Shown here piece by piece: positions 16,355 to 24,303 of a DNA stretch of 36,325 bases. The notes under the pieces are model-generated. The model worked only from the letters and a program-made list of their open reading frames with translations. It ran no database searches and was not told where the DNA came from. Every line of letters starts with the position of its first letter. The first letter of the stretch is position 1. A program made the translations under genes and the position numbers. Origin of the DNA: Nostoc sp. LEGE 12450 (GTDB lineage Bacteria; Cyanobacteriota; Cyanobacteriia; Cyanobacteriales; Nostocaceae); NCBI RefSeq assembly GCF_015206895.1, contig NZ_JADEXU010000076.1:1-36325 (forward strand), read 5' to 3'.

Positions 16355-18100
16355 CTAGCCAATACCTTTAGCGAGAAAAAAGGCTTCAGCGATGGGGCCT
16401 AATGCCAGCACTGGGAAAAATGTGAGTGCGCCCAGGATTAAAATTACGCCTGCGGTAACGCCTGTAAATAGTCCGGTATCGGTTCGTAATGTACCAGTGG
16501 TGTAGGGAACAGCTTGCTTGCGAGACATACTATCTGCTAATAACAGCAAACCTAAAATTGGGATATAGCGTCCAGCTAGTAAACTGAAGCAGGTACTCAA
16601 GTTCCACCACAAAGCGGTTGCAGTTGTTGCTGTACCTGTAGCGATCGCAAAAGGAGACGGTTGTGAATCGCCTAAACCTTCAAAGCCAGAACCGTTGTTA
16701 GCAGCAGCTGAGGCATATTCGTAGATAACTTGAGAAAAGCCGTGGAAACCAGGATTGCTAATTCCCGCCAATTGGTCAGGAAATGCTAAGGCGATACCTG
16801 CGGGAATCAAAATGGCGATGGGGTGAACTAGCAAAATCAAGAAGCTAGCAAGTACAACTTCACGCTTTTCAATCTTGCGCCCCAGAAATTCTGGCGTGCG
16901 TCCCACCATCAAACCTGTGACGAATACCGCCAGGATGCTATAGGCAAATAAGTAAGCTGTTCCTGTACCCTGTCCACCCCACATGATTTGCAGGAACATA
17001 TTAGAAAGAAAAATAAAACCGCCGGCGGGCATAAAGGAGTCGTGGAAACTGTTGACTGCACCGCACATGGTTCCGGTTGTACTTACCGCAAATAATATCG
17101 ATTCTGCCCAACCAAACCGGACTTCTTTACCCTCAAGGTTCGGTTGCTGACTGCCCAAAAGCGCATTTACAGCCGGATTGCCGTTATATTCCCCAATGGC
17201 AGTGACAATCAGGAATCCTAGAAAAATTATACCGACCATACCGTAGAGTAACCAGGCTTGTTTGGTGTTATTGGCAAACAAACCGTATGTATAGATCAGG
17301 GACGTGGGAATGGAAAGCATTGCCACAATCTGAATTAAATTAGTAAATCCACTGGGATTTTCAAAAGGGTGTGCTGAGTTGATGGCGAAAAAGCCACCGC
17401 CGTTTTCCCCTAATTGCTTGATAATTTCAAAGTGGGCAACGGGGCCACGAGCGATCGCTTGACTAATATTCGGATCTTCCAAGGTGGGGAATACAGCTAC
17501 ACCCGCCAGGGTTTCGGGAACGCCAGCTGCCATCAACACAATCCCACCCACAATACAAATAGGCAGCAAAATTCGGGTAATCGAGCGAATTAGGTCTACA
17601 TAAAAGTTGCCTAACGATCTACCCGTCAATCCCCGAATAAAAGCAATTCCTACCGCCAAACCAGTACCAGCAGAGGTAAACATGTGATAACCAAGTCCCC
17701 ACATTTGGCTGGCGTAGCTCATGTAGGTTTCACCAGAATAATGTTGCTGGTTAGTATTAGTAATAAAGGAAATGGTAGTATGCAGCGCTGTATCCCAAGT
17801 TGGGGCATTTATCCCTGTGGGATTGAAGGGCAACCATCCTTGACTCATGATGATAAAGAAAAGTAGCAATCCCATGAATACGTTGCTGTAAACGATTGCC
17901 CGCCCATACTGCCAACCTGTCATATTTTCTTTGGCTTTAACACCAACTAAAGCATAAAGCACTCGCTCAACCGGATTCAAAACTGGGTCGAGAAAAGTAC
18001 TCTGCTCTAAGTATACACGCGCCATATAGCGCCCAAAAAATGGCGTAATCGCTACTATAATTAACAGCGTTAAGGCAATTTGAATCCATCCTTCTAGCAT
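16355..18100 (-). CDS. kdpA: Potassium-transporting ATPase subunit KdpA
   Basis: KdpA is the inner-membrane, channel-like subunit that selects potassium in the Kdp transporter. The 581-residue product has about ten hydrophobic segments and family motifs: RVLYALVGV near residue 45, AISFITNTNQQHYSGE (first selectivity-filter region), NGGGFFAINSAHPFENPSGF, TTGTMCGAVNSFHDSF and AAANNGSGFEGLG. The length is typical. It starts at the ATG at 18100 and is the first gene of a kdpA-kdpB-kdpG-kdpC operon. No kdpD or kdpE sensor or regulator is present in the window. The ~500-base AT-rich region upstream should hold the promoter. Confidence 0.97.
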   Translation of the reverse strand: MLEGWIQIALTLLIIVAITPFFGRYMARVYLEQSTFLDPVLNPVERVLYALVGVKAKENMTGWQYGRAIVYSNVFMGLLLFFIIMSQGWLPFNPTGINAPTWDTALHTTISFITNTNQQHYSGETYMSYASQMWGLGYHMFTSAGTGLAVGIAFIRGLTGRSLGNFYVDLIRSITRILLPICIVGGIVLMAAGVPETLAGVAVFPTLEDPNISQAIARGPVAHFEIIKQLGENGGGFFAINSAHPFENPSGFTNLIQIVAMLSIPTSLIYTYGLFANNTKQAWLLYGMVGIIFLGFLIVTAIGEYNGNPAVNALLGSQQPNLEGKEVRFGWAESILFAVSTTGTMCGAVNSFHDSFMPAGGFIFLSNMFLQIMWGGQGTGTAYLFAYSILAVFVTGLMVGRTPEFLGRKIEKREVVLASFLILLVHPIAILIPAGIALAFPDQLAGISNPGFHGFSQVIYEYASAAANNGSGFEGLGDSQPSPFAIATGTATTATALWWNLSTCFSLLAGRYIPILGLLLLADSMSRKQAVPYTTGTLRTDTGLFTGVTAGVILILGALTFFPVLALGPIAEAFFLAKGIG

Positions 18101-18434
18101 TGGATTATTTCAACTCCGACATGAATAAATTTCAGATGAATATCAGATATTTTCTGACGATGATTCAGGAAAATAATTAATTATATTGACATTATTCGCT
18201 AACCTATAACTATCTTTTTTCTCAATTAATCATCGAGCTTTTTGTTAGAGAATACAAGGTATAAATTAATATTTAAACTAGCCTATGCAATAAATATATT
18301 TGTCTATATAGACAAGTATCCAGAGCGTTTATCTTGATATATATCTGCAAATATAGAAAGACAGTTAAATGCTAAACAGTCATAAGCTAAAACACATCTA
18401 ATTTGCAGATGAAAATTTTCTCAATATCTTGTGG

Positions 18435-18453
18435 GGTGGGCATCTTGCCCGCC
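18435..18453. repeat. Short palindrome GGTGGGC-ATCTT-GCCCGCC
   Basis: A 7-bp stem with one G-T pair and a 5-base loop. A near-identical copy in the opposite orientation lies at 26111-26129, so it is a dispersed element. Confidence 0.6.
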
Positions 18454-18503
18454 CTAATTATGCAACTTGAATGCTGATTAGCTTAAACCATTCGTAAAAA
18501 GTT

Positions 18504-18536
18504 AAATCCCCAACTTCTTAAAGAAGTTGGGGATTT
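18504..18536. terminator. Hairpin downstream of the FIST gene
   Basis: AAATCCCCAACTTCTT and its exact complement are separated by a single base. In practice the innermost pairs form the loop. The flanking A- and T-runs allow bidirectional termination. It lies about 64 bases after the FIST gene stop on the minus strand. Confidence 0.6.
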
Positions 18537-18599
18537 GGACACTGCGAATTTTCACAAATCAGATAGTATTACTAGAGAGTGAGGAGTTTAATTCATAAC

Positions 18600-19835
18600 T
18601 CATAACTGATTTTGACGACAAATTCCAAATGCGGAAGTGTAGGCGTGTAAGAAAGTTCTGCCACCAACAGGGCCGATTTCACCACCACAGAAAAAGCCAC
18701 CTACAGGAATATCGCTGAGGTAGCGGCGAAATAGTTCAGAATCGAAATTGGGTTTACCATAAAGTCCTTCGCCTCGCCCCAGACAGGCAAACATTAAAGC
18801 AGCGACGGCAGAGGGTTCAGATTCTCGTTGGGTTTGATAACTTTGGAGGAGTAATTCTAGGTCTTCAGCAGAGGCTTGGGCATCGCGGAGGTGGAATTGC
18901 AGCCTTTGACCAGGACGAACGCGATCGCCAATGGCGATCGCTCCAGCTGTTGGATCGACCCCAAGAATACCACGAATTAAAAAGTCTCCCTGCTGCAAAG
19001 CCAGCTTAAACTCATCCATCGCCACACCAACAAACAAAGAGTGCTGTGCTAAAGTTCGTTCGTGTTCGCTAAGACTAGCAATCAAATCTCGTAACACCAC
19101 TAGCGGTACTTGCTCATCTAACTCTAAGATGATGTTGCGATCGGCTTTTGTAACTTGCAACGGTTTGCCAATCGGTCGGCATCCTTGGGCTACAATCGTT
19201 TCCAAAACAATATTGCCAGTCAAAGCTATCCCAACAGTACCCTCACGATACAGACTTTGACATTCCTCGCCGTCAGTCTCATTACAAAATAGGGCAACAC
19301 GACCACCCATACCTCCACCACTAGCCTGTCCTCCCACGATCACCGATCCTGGATAAGCAAAATCCAACCCTTGCAACAAATCGTTGATTCCAGAAGCGAA
19401 AGAACTAGACAGCAAAATGAACTGGGGTGTCGGTGATGCTGGCACACCGATCAAATCAACCCAAGCATCTGGAGAACTATCTAAATCAGGTAATTCTTCA
19501 GCAACAACATGAAAAACTTGAATCTTCACCCCTGGAAGATGTGCTAAAGTCAAGCTAATAGCTGGTTCAGCTTCGAGTTCTTGGGTTTCTCCGTTAACTG
19601 TCGTCCCAATCACACCTCCACCGCTACAGCCAATTAGCACTGGTACAGAAAGTTTCTCAGCTAACAAGGGTAACAATCGGGAATACTCACTCGTAAAAGC
19701 AGACGAAATGAATACCAGTCCTAGATCCGCAGGTGCTGTTAACGATGAGACAGCTCGTTCCACCACATCTGTAACGGCGGCTTCTAAAGAATGACGGGTT
19801 GATAGGGCATTTGCCCACTGCATTTGGTCTGCCAT
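18600..19835 (-). CDS. FIST domain protein (FIST N and C domains)
   Basis: FIST domains are predicted small-ligand sensory domains found in bacterial signalling proteins. The 411-residue product starts MADQMQWANALSTRHSLEAA and has the N-terminal FIST features (ADLGLVFISSAF, LIGCSGGGVIGT, SSFASGINDLLQGLDFAYPG, then VVGGQASGGG) and the C-terminal domain (GCRPIGKPLQVTKAD, ALMFACLGRGEGLYG, IPVGGFFCGGEIGPVGG). It has no fused kinase, cyclase or chemotaxis output domain, so any partner would be separate. The frame is open to 19979, but the ATG at 19835, with GAGAAAGAAG upstream, starts at the conserved region. It is divergent from cp12 and not in an operon. Confidence 0.88.
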   Translation of the reverse strand: MADQMQWANALSTRHSLEAAVTDVVERAVSSLTAPADLGLVFISSAFTSEYSRLLPLLAEKLSVPVLIGCSGGGVIGTTVNGETQELEAEPAISLTLAHLPGVKIQVFHVVAEELPDLDSSPDAWVDLIGVPASPTPQFILLSSSFASGINDLLQGLDFAYPGSVIVGGQASGGGMGGRVALFCNETDGEECQSLYREGTVGIALTGNIVLETIVAQGCRPIGKPLQVTKADRNIILELDEQVPLVVLRDLIASLSEHERTLAQHSLFVGVAMDEFKLALQQGDFLIRGILGVDPTAGAIAIGDRVRPGQRLQFHLRDAQASAEDLELLLQSYQTQRESEPSAVAALMFACLGRGEGLYGKPNFDSELFRRYLSDIPVGGFFCGGEIGPVGGRTFLHAYTSAFGICRQNQL

Positions 19836-20207
19836 GAGTTTTGAGCTTCTTTCTCTTTTTGTGCTAGTAGATTTTGATGTATTTTTATTTTGGGAAGAAT
19901 TGCATCCTACAAGAATTAGTGCCAGCCTTTTGTCTCCTCCATCCAAGAAGCTGGGGTTGTCATTCCCGAATAGATGCATCTAAATATATTGTATGATTGT
20001 TTATCTATGGTACTAATCCCACAAAATCTTAAAACATAAAGATGAATGCATTATAGATGCGGCAGTTTACTATATTGGTTATAAATCAATAGGCTAAAGT
20101 ACTAACTTATGAACTGAATAGTTAGAATGGTTAGTAATCAAGCTAAAATCTGCCATTTCTGAAGTTTTTCTATACTAGTATTAACAACACACAACGAGAC
20201 TAAAGCA
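19836..20207. other. Divergent promoter region between the FIST gene and cp12
   Basis: This 372-base AT-rich region contains the 5' ends of both genes. TATACT at 20171-20176 is a possible -10 box for cp12; no matching -35 could be seen. No other gene is supported. Confidence 0.4.
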
Positions 20208-20453
20208 ATGACCAACATCCAAGAAACAGCAACAAGCGACATCCAGGAGAAAATTCAAGAAGAAGTAGAACAAGCGCGTACTGTCTGTGACATTAACGGT
20301 AGTGGTTCACCAGAATGTGCTGCTGCTTGGGATGCAGTAGAAGAATTGCAAGCCGAAGCTTCCCACAAGCGCCAAAGCAAGCCCAAAAATTCTCTAGAAC
20401 AGTATTGTGATGACAACCCAGATGCAATTGAATGCCGGGTTTATGACGACTAG
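20208..20453 (+). CDS. cp12: Calvin cycle regulator CP12
   Basis: CP12 is a small, flexible cytoplasmic protein that binds glyceraldehyde-3-phosphate dehydrogenase and phosphoribulokinase in the dark, switching off carbon fixation; thioredoxin in light releases the complex. The 81-residue product has both redox cysteine pairs (Cys27/Cys37 and Cys67/Cys76), the AAAWDAVEELQAEASH core containing the AWD-VEEL signature, and the acidic C-terminus CDDNPDAIECRVYDD that inserts into the GAPDH active site. It is complete, with a slightly longer N-terminus than the shortest family members. It stands alone on the plus strand. Confidence 0.96.
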   Translation: MTNIQETATSDIQEKIQEEVEQARTVCDINGSGSPECAAAWDAVEELQAEASHKRQSKPKNSLEQYCDDNPDAIECRVYDD

Positions 20454-21130
20454 AAATTTAAACAAGTGAATTTTTTGTTCGTTTGTCACCAAGCAACCAA
20501 GATTTACTTACTGAGATTTCGCACTTTTACGCTACTTCCGGCTAAAACCGTACTCTCCCTCTTTGATTATTTTCTCCAATGGGCAAAAAATTGGTGAAAT
20601 ATCTGGAGTTACCGATGTATCAGGGTTAAGCTTTGAGAATTTTTATCTTAAAAGCAAACCTTTACACCCAAAAAAATTGGGGTTTTGTCCGCGAGTATCA
20701 AGTATATAGCTGCTAGGTGGGCTTTTAACAGCCTCCCTGACGCTACTACAGGTAAGTGTAAAATCTAAGTTGAGGATCTTTGAGTTGCTTGTTTTTTTGC
20801 CAAATTGAGAGATTTAGGAAAGTAAATTAAACAACTTACCATTTAAAAATTTTTCCAAAAATCTTTACAAGGCATGAATTGGTTGTAGGGGCGTACATCT
20901 GTATGCCCCTACAAACGTGTTTATAGTAGAAACTGCGTGAAATGGTATAAGTTGGGTAGCCACTTACTTCCACCAAGAAGTTAGAGCGCAGTCTTGAGGC
21001 TAGATTTTGTGCTTTGATTAAACTGTTTGTAATATAGATAGACTACTAGCTAGCTAATAGCTTACAGGTTTGTCAGTTATGGATACTTGCTCTTAGTTTA
21101 AATTGTTTTATTTATCGTTTGAGAAAAACT
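20454..21130. other. Long intergenic region after cp12
   Basis: No gene is supported in these 677 bases. The palindrome at 20883-20914 is the only clear structure. A run of similar A/T-rich sequence precedes the next gene and probably contains its promoter. Confidence 0.45.
20883..20914. repeat. Palindrome TTGTAGGGGC / GCCCCTACAA
   Basis: A 10-bp exact stem with a 12-base loop that can pair further. GTAGGGGC palindromes are common dispersed elements in Nostoc genomes (general knowledge). It may act as a terminator. Confidence 0.55.
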
Positions 21131-21727
21131 ATGGACTATAACGTTTGGTTTCGCCCTTTCATCTGGATTGATTACCGATTGGCAGTATTATTTCTGGTAA
21201 TTATTCCGCTAATTCTTTTAATTTGGGCATTTGTACAAAAAGCAGAAAGTATACAACGCTTGTTGACTATATACTGGAAAGTATCAAGCCTGGTTGCAAT
21301 TACGATTTACTTAATGATTGCCCAGTATCCAGTTAGCTTTATCTCTGGGTTAATGGCTCAGATTTTGATCCCACTTTCGCTGTGGTTCTGGGTAGATATC
21401 AATGATGAAATTGAGTATCAAACCAGTGGAGTTTTGAAATTTATTTTTACCTCTTGGCGCTGGGCTACAACTGTTTATTGTATTTTGGGTACACTAGCGT
21501 TGATTCCATTTTTGGGTTGTGCTTTTTCTGCCAGTGTGATGAAGACTGCTTATTGTCGCGTCTGGTTTGAGATTCCCTTATTATTCAAAGAATATTTTCA
21601 TGCTAATAGCAAAGCTGAATTTTTAGGTTTTCTTGGCATAACTAGTTTAGTAATTTATGTGGTTTACTTAAGCTATTTTGTTCTGATTAAGCTTGGCAAG
21701 CAGGGACGTTCAGCCACACCTCAGTAA
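21131..21727 (+). CDS. DUF3177-like multi-spanning membrane protein
   Basis: The 198-residue product appears to belong to a conserved cyanobacterial membrane family that I recall as DUF3177; its function is unknown to me. It has about five hydrophobic segments: LAVLFLVIIPLILLIWAFV near the N-terminus, then about 48-68, 71-88, 107-130 and 170-190, ending in a short basic tail. A conserved-looking WFRPFIWIDYR precedes the first segment. The ATG at 21131 is preferred over the TTG at 21119. It is followed 34 bases later by a second small conserved gene and may share its transcript. Confidence 0.7.
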   Translation: MDYNVWFRPFIWIDYRLAVLFLVIIPLILLIWAFVQKAESIQRLLTIYWKVSSLVAITIYLMIAQYPVSFISGLMAQILIPLSLWFWVDINDEIEYQTSGVLKFIFTSWRWATTVYCILGTLALIPFLGCAFSASVMKTAYCRVWFEIPLLFKEYFHANSKAEFLGFLGITSLVIYVVYLSYFVLIKLGKQGRSATPQ

Positions 21728-21761
21728 CTGTCGCTACGTCACATACCCCTACTGTAAAAAA

Positions 21762-22058
21762 ATGAATTCCATTGGTAAGCGACTAGAACAATACACCGCT
21801 AAACGCCCCAAAGAAGTCTTGATTGTAATAGTGGAAATTGCCGATGAGGAAGATACAATTGCTATTTTCAAAGGCTTTTCCAGTTCTTTGATGCACTCCA
21901 CAGCATTTGATGCAGATGTACCAGTTTTTCCAGATGGGGCAAACATCCTCAATATTGATAGGGTAGCTAGTCCTTATAATCCTGAAGCACCCCGTTATAT
22001 TCAACAAGGAATTTCTTGGGAAGCTATGGAAGCTCTCTTATCAGAAGTGGGAGTCTAA
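21762..22058 (+). CDS. Conserved cyanobacterial protein of unknown function (possibly DUF7734-like)
   Basis: The 98-residue product (MNSIGKRLEQYTAKRPKEVL to EVGV) looks like a compact soluble domain: a basic helix, a beta strand VLIVIVEIADEEDTIAIFKG, a loop FSSSLMHSTAFDADVPVFPD, and a C-terminal helix WEAMEALLSE. I believe related proteins occur across cyanobacteria and plastid lineages, but the domain name is from memory and uncertain. The frame is open upstream to 21693 by overlapping the DUF3177-like gene; the ATG at 21762 after a run of A is the likely start. Confidence 0.65.
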   Translation: MNSIGKRLEQYTAKRPKEVLIVIVEIADEEDTIAIFKGFSSSLMHSTAFDADVPVFPDGANILNIDRVASPYNPEAPRYIQQGISWEAMEALLSEVGV

Positions 22059-22161
22059 CTGACTATAGACGACTGACTGTGATAGAGCGATCGCCCAGTT
22101 TGATAAGATGGTTGACAGCCTAAAATAGAAAAATTAGAGGCGTGAACACGAGGCTATTTCT

Positions 22162-22434
22162 ATGACAGTTCACTAACCCCGCTACAGCAAAGAAGAATTC
22201 GCTCGACGTGGCGATGAGATTTATGAATCTCAGGTGCGCTCACAGGTTGAAGCAGATAATCATGGTAAGATTGTGGCGATCGACATCGAAACCGGAGCTT
22301 TTGAAGTCGATGCTAGTGAAATCGCTGCCTGCGATCGCCTCGAAGCCCGTTACCCAGACGCTCAAATCTGGATTGTCCGCATTGGTTCTCGCCATGTTCG
22401 TCGATTCGGCGGACGCACAAAAAAAGCCGTATGA
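22162..22434 (+). pseudogene. Small ORF interrupted by an early stop, or starting at an internal GTG
   Basis: An ATG at 22162 is followed after four codons (MTVH) by TAA at 22174, and the same frame then stays open to the TGA ending at 22434. The sequence between the stop and the next possible start is protein-like (PRYSKEEFARRGDEIYES), so the real gene probably began at 22162 and the TAA looks like a point change (for example TCA to TAA). Translation could restart only at the GTG at 22234, giving 66 residues (RSQVEADNHGKIVAIDIETG to FGGRTKKAV). I do not recognise a named family. The end overlaps the next gene as ATGA, so the two form an operon. The product, if made, is a small mixed alpha/beta protein with a basic tail, possibly an accessory or antitoxin-like partner; that role is speculation. 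Confidence 0.6.
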
Positions 22435-22808
22435 TCGCCGGAATCGTTAACGCGGATTTGGAACCGATTATTTCAATTTCAATCTGTGGCTCAGATGGCA
22501 AAATTTACACACAAGATGCGATCGTAGACACAGGCTTTAACGGTTGGCTTTCATTGCCTCCATATTCGATCGCTCAGTTGAATCTGAGATGGAAGAGGCG
22601 AGGACGAGCCATTCTCAGAGATGGGAGTGAATGCGTTTTCAATGTCTATGAAGCAGTTTTAGTTTGGGATGGAGATATTTTGATAATCCCGGTCGATGAG
22701 GCTGATTCAGAACCACTCGTTGGGATGTCCCTGATGGAGGGTTATCAGGTAATGGTGCAAGTATTTGAAAACGGTCGCGTCGAACGCAGCAAAGTAAACA
22801 CCGTCTAA
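22431..22808 (+). CDS. Retropepsin-like (clan AA) aspartic protease
   Basis: The 125-residue product has the single-domain aspartic protease signature: DAIVDTGFNGWLSLP at about residues 28-42, with the catalytic Asp in DTG, and the C-terminal hydrophobic-Gly motif PLVGMSLMEGYQV that forms the second psi-loop element. Such proteins act as dimers, like retroviral proteases. Bacterial and cyanobacterial members are often tiny stand-alone enzymes with unknown substrates. The start overlaps the stop of the upstream small ORF (ATGA), which indicates translational coupling. If the upstream ORF is broken, expression of this gene may be reduced. Confidence 0.8.
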   Translation: MIAGIVNADLEPIISISICGSDGKIYTQDAIVDTGFNGWLSLPPYSIAQLNLRWKRRGRAILRDGSECVFNVYEAVLVWDGDILIIPVDEADSEPLVGMSLMEGYQVMVQVFENGRVERSKVNTV

Positions 22809-22966
22809 CAAGCCTGTTGCACGCTGACCGTATTGAGTCTCTTTCTTGAGTTCGGGAGGTGAGCGGGAACGCTACCCTGAAGGAAGTAAGCTACATTTGT
22901 GGTCTAAATTGCTATCTAAAACTGTCTTTATTTTTCAAGAATTATTTTAACTTTTGAATTTACAAA

Positions 22967-24079
22967 ATGTCCCGTTCTGGATACACACTTCCCGTCTTTG
23001 CCTGCGCTGCTGCTGTTGCAGCTTTACAGTGGTTACGCGATCGCAAACCCCTAACTTTAGCGTCTGTAGATTTGATTGAACCGACTCAAATTGCCGAAAT
23101 CCCCATTGAACAGATAGCAGGACTATCTGAAAATACAGCTTTAGCAATTACCCGCAGCGATCCCGGTGATAATCTCGATTTGACTAAAGATACACCGATT
23201 TGGGCATTGGTGGAATGGCGAGAAGAGGGGGAAACTGTAATTATTAAAGGTGGGGAAGGGATTGGCAGACAGATGAATGCTGATGACAAACCTGCTATTT
23301 ATGCTTATGCTCAAAGGCTTTTAAAAGAAAACTTGCAACGAATGCTAGCACCGGGGGAAAAAATCACGGTGACGATTATTTTACCTGAAGGGCGATCGCT
23401 AGCTGTTCGTACTTCAAATTCTGCTTTTGGTGTGGTTGAAGGACTTTCGCTTTTAGGCACAACCGGCATTTCTCAACCTTTGAGTACACCAGATCAGCTT
23501 GCAGTCTTTCGGGCGGAATTACAAAATAAAGCTAGTCGTTTTGAAAGTTTAGTATTCTGTATCGGCGAGAATGGACTAGATTTAGCGCGTAAACTAGGGA
23601 TTAATCCCGAACAATTGGTCAAAACTGCTAACTGGCTTGGCCCAATGTTAGTAGAAGCTGATGTGCTAGGCGTGAAAGAAATTTTATTATTTGGCTATCA
23701 CGGTAAGCTGATGAAACTGGCGGGGGGAATTTTTCACACCCATCACTACTTAGCTGATGGACGGCGGGAAATTTTGGCCGCGCACTGTGCGATCGCAGGT
23801 TTAAAATCACCAGATATCCAAGCTGTATTTAATAGTGCTACCGCCGAAGCAGCACTAATATATCTAAAATCGCTAGATGCTGCAACCGGCAGTGATTGGG
23901 TAAATCAAGTTTACTGTGCGATCGCAGAAACTATCGATGTTCGTTCCCAAGAATACATTCAAAGCCATAGCGAAAGGGGCACAGAGGTTACAATCTGTGG
24001 CTCAATTCTCTTTGATCGCGATCGCAAAATTATCGTGAAGAGTAAAACTGCTGGTCTGTTAATGGGAAAATTATGTTAA
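22967..24079 (+). CDS. cbiD: Cobalt-precorrin-5B (C1)-methyltransferase CbiD
   Basis: CbiD methylates C1 of cobalt-precorrin-5B in the anaerobic route to cobalamin. The 370-residue product carries RSGYTLPVFACAAAVAALQW at the start (the family's N-terminal TTG(S/A)-like Ala-rich helix, here more divergent), the ITRSDPGDNLDLTKD segment, GGEGIGRQMNADDKPAIYA, GVVEGLSLLGTTGISQPLS, FCIGENGLDLARKLG, GYHGKLMKLAGGIFHTHHY and DGRREILAAHCA. Length is typical. No cobalamin riboswitch core was seen upstream, and no other cobalamin gene is next to it, so the pathway is scattered in this genome. Confidence 0.94.
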   Translation: MSRSGYTLPVFACAAAVAALQWLRDRKPLTLASVDLIEPTQIAEIPIEQIAGLSENTALAITRSDPGDNLDLTKDTPIWALVEWREEGETVIIKGGEGIGRQMNADDKPAIYAYAQRLLKENLQRMLAPGEKITVTIILPEGRSLAVRTSNSAFGVVEGLSLLGTTGISQPLSTPDQLAVFRAELQNKASRFESLVFCIGENGLDLARKLGINPEQLVKTANWLGPMLVEADVLGVKEILLFGYHGKLMKLAGGIFHTHHYLADGRREILAAHCAIAGLKSPDIQAVFNSATAEAALIYLKSLDAATGSDWVNQVYCAIAETIDVRSQEYIQSHSERGTEVTICGSILFDRDRKIIVKSKTAGLLMGKLC

Positions 24080-24303
24080 TTTATTATGAATAATCGTAAA
24101 CAATCCAAATAAATAATCTTTTAAGTAACCACTCTAGGGTAAGTTTATCGTTTTCATACCATCTCTAGCTCCGGGACTAGACCAACGCACATAACCTCGC
24201 GTTTGTCTAGGGCTTCTATACCATTATCAGCCTAAGCAGGCTGAATAATAGCATCACCATAGACCATAAAGCATCTATCCTTAACAGACATAACACTTCC
24301 ATC
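24080..24303 (+). other. Leader of guaA with two hairpins
   Basis: The spacer contains a 12-bp stem with one mismatch, CTAGACCAACGC / GCGTTTGTCTAG (24177-24210), and a 7-bp stem TCAGCCT-AAGC-AGGCTGA (24228-24245). Either could be a terminator for cbiD or part of a guaA regulatory leader. There is no T-run after either, which favours a leader role. No known riboswitch was recognised. Confidence 0.45.

Larger units (their letters stand above)
18101..18599. other. Upstream region of kdpA and downstream region of the FIST gene
   Basis: This 499-base region is very AT-rich next to kdpA (18110-18400) and holds two palindromes farther out (18435-18453 and 18504-18536). I see no gene. It should contain the kdp promoter; no regulator site can be assigned by eye, and no known riboswitch motif was recognised. 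Confidence 0.45.

Noticed and set aside
16059..16358. Plus-strand ORF of 99 residues (MNGVQRWINGVQR repeats)
   Set aside because: Array-derived only, without any non-repeat domain.
22208..22450. Plus-strand ORF MAMRFMNLRCAHRL in another frame
   Set aside because: It overlaps the small ORF and the start of the aspartic protease in a different frame, and it shows no protein-like pattern.
22809..22966. Possible cobalamin riboswitch upstream of cbiD
   Set aside because: The conserved B12-box GCCACTG and the expected fold were not found.
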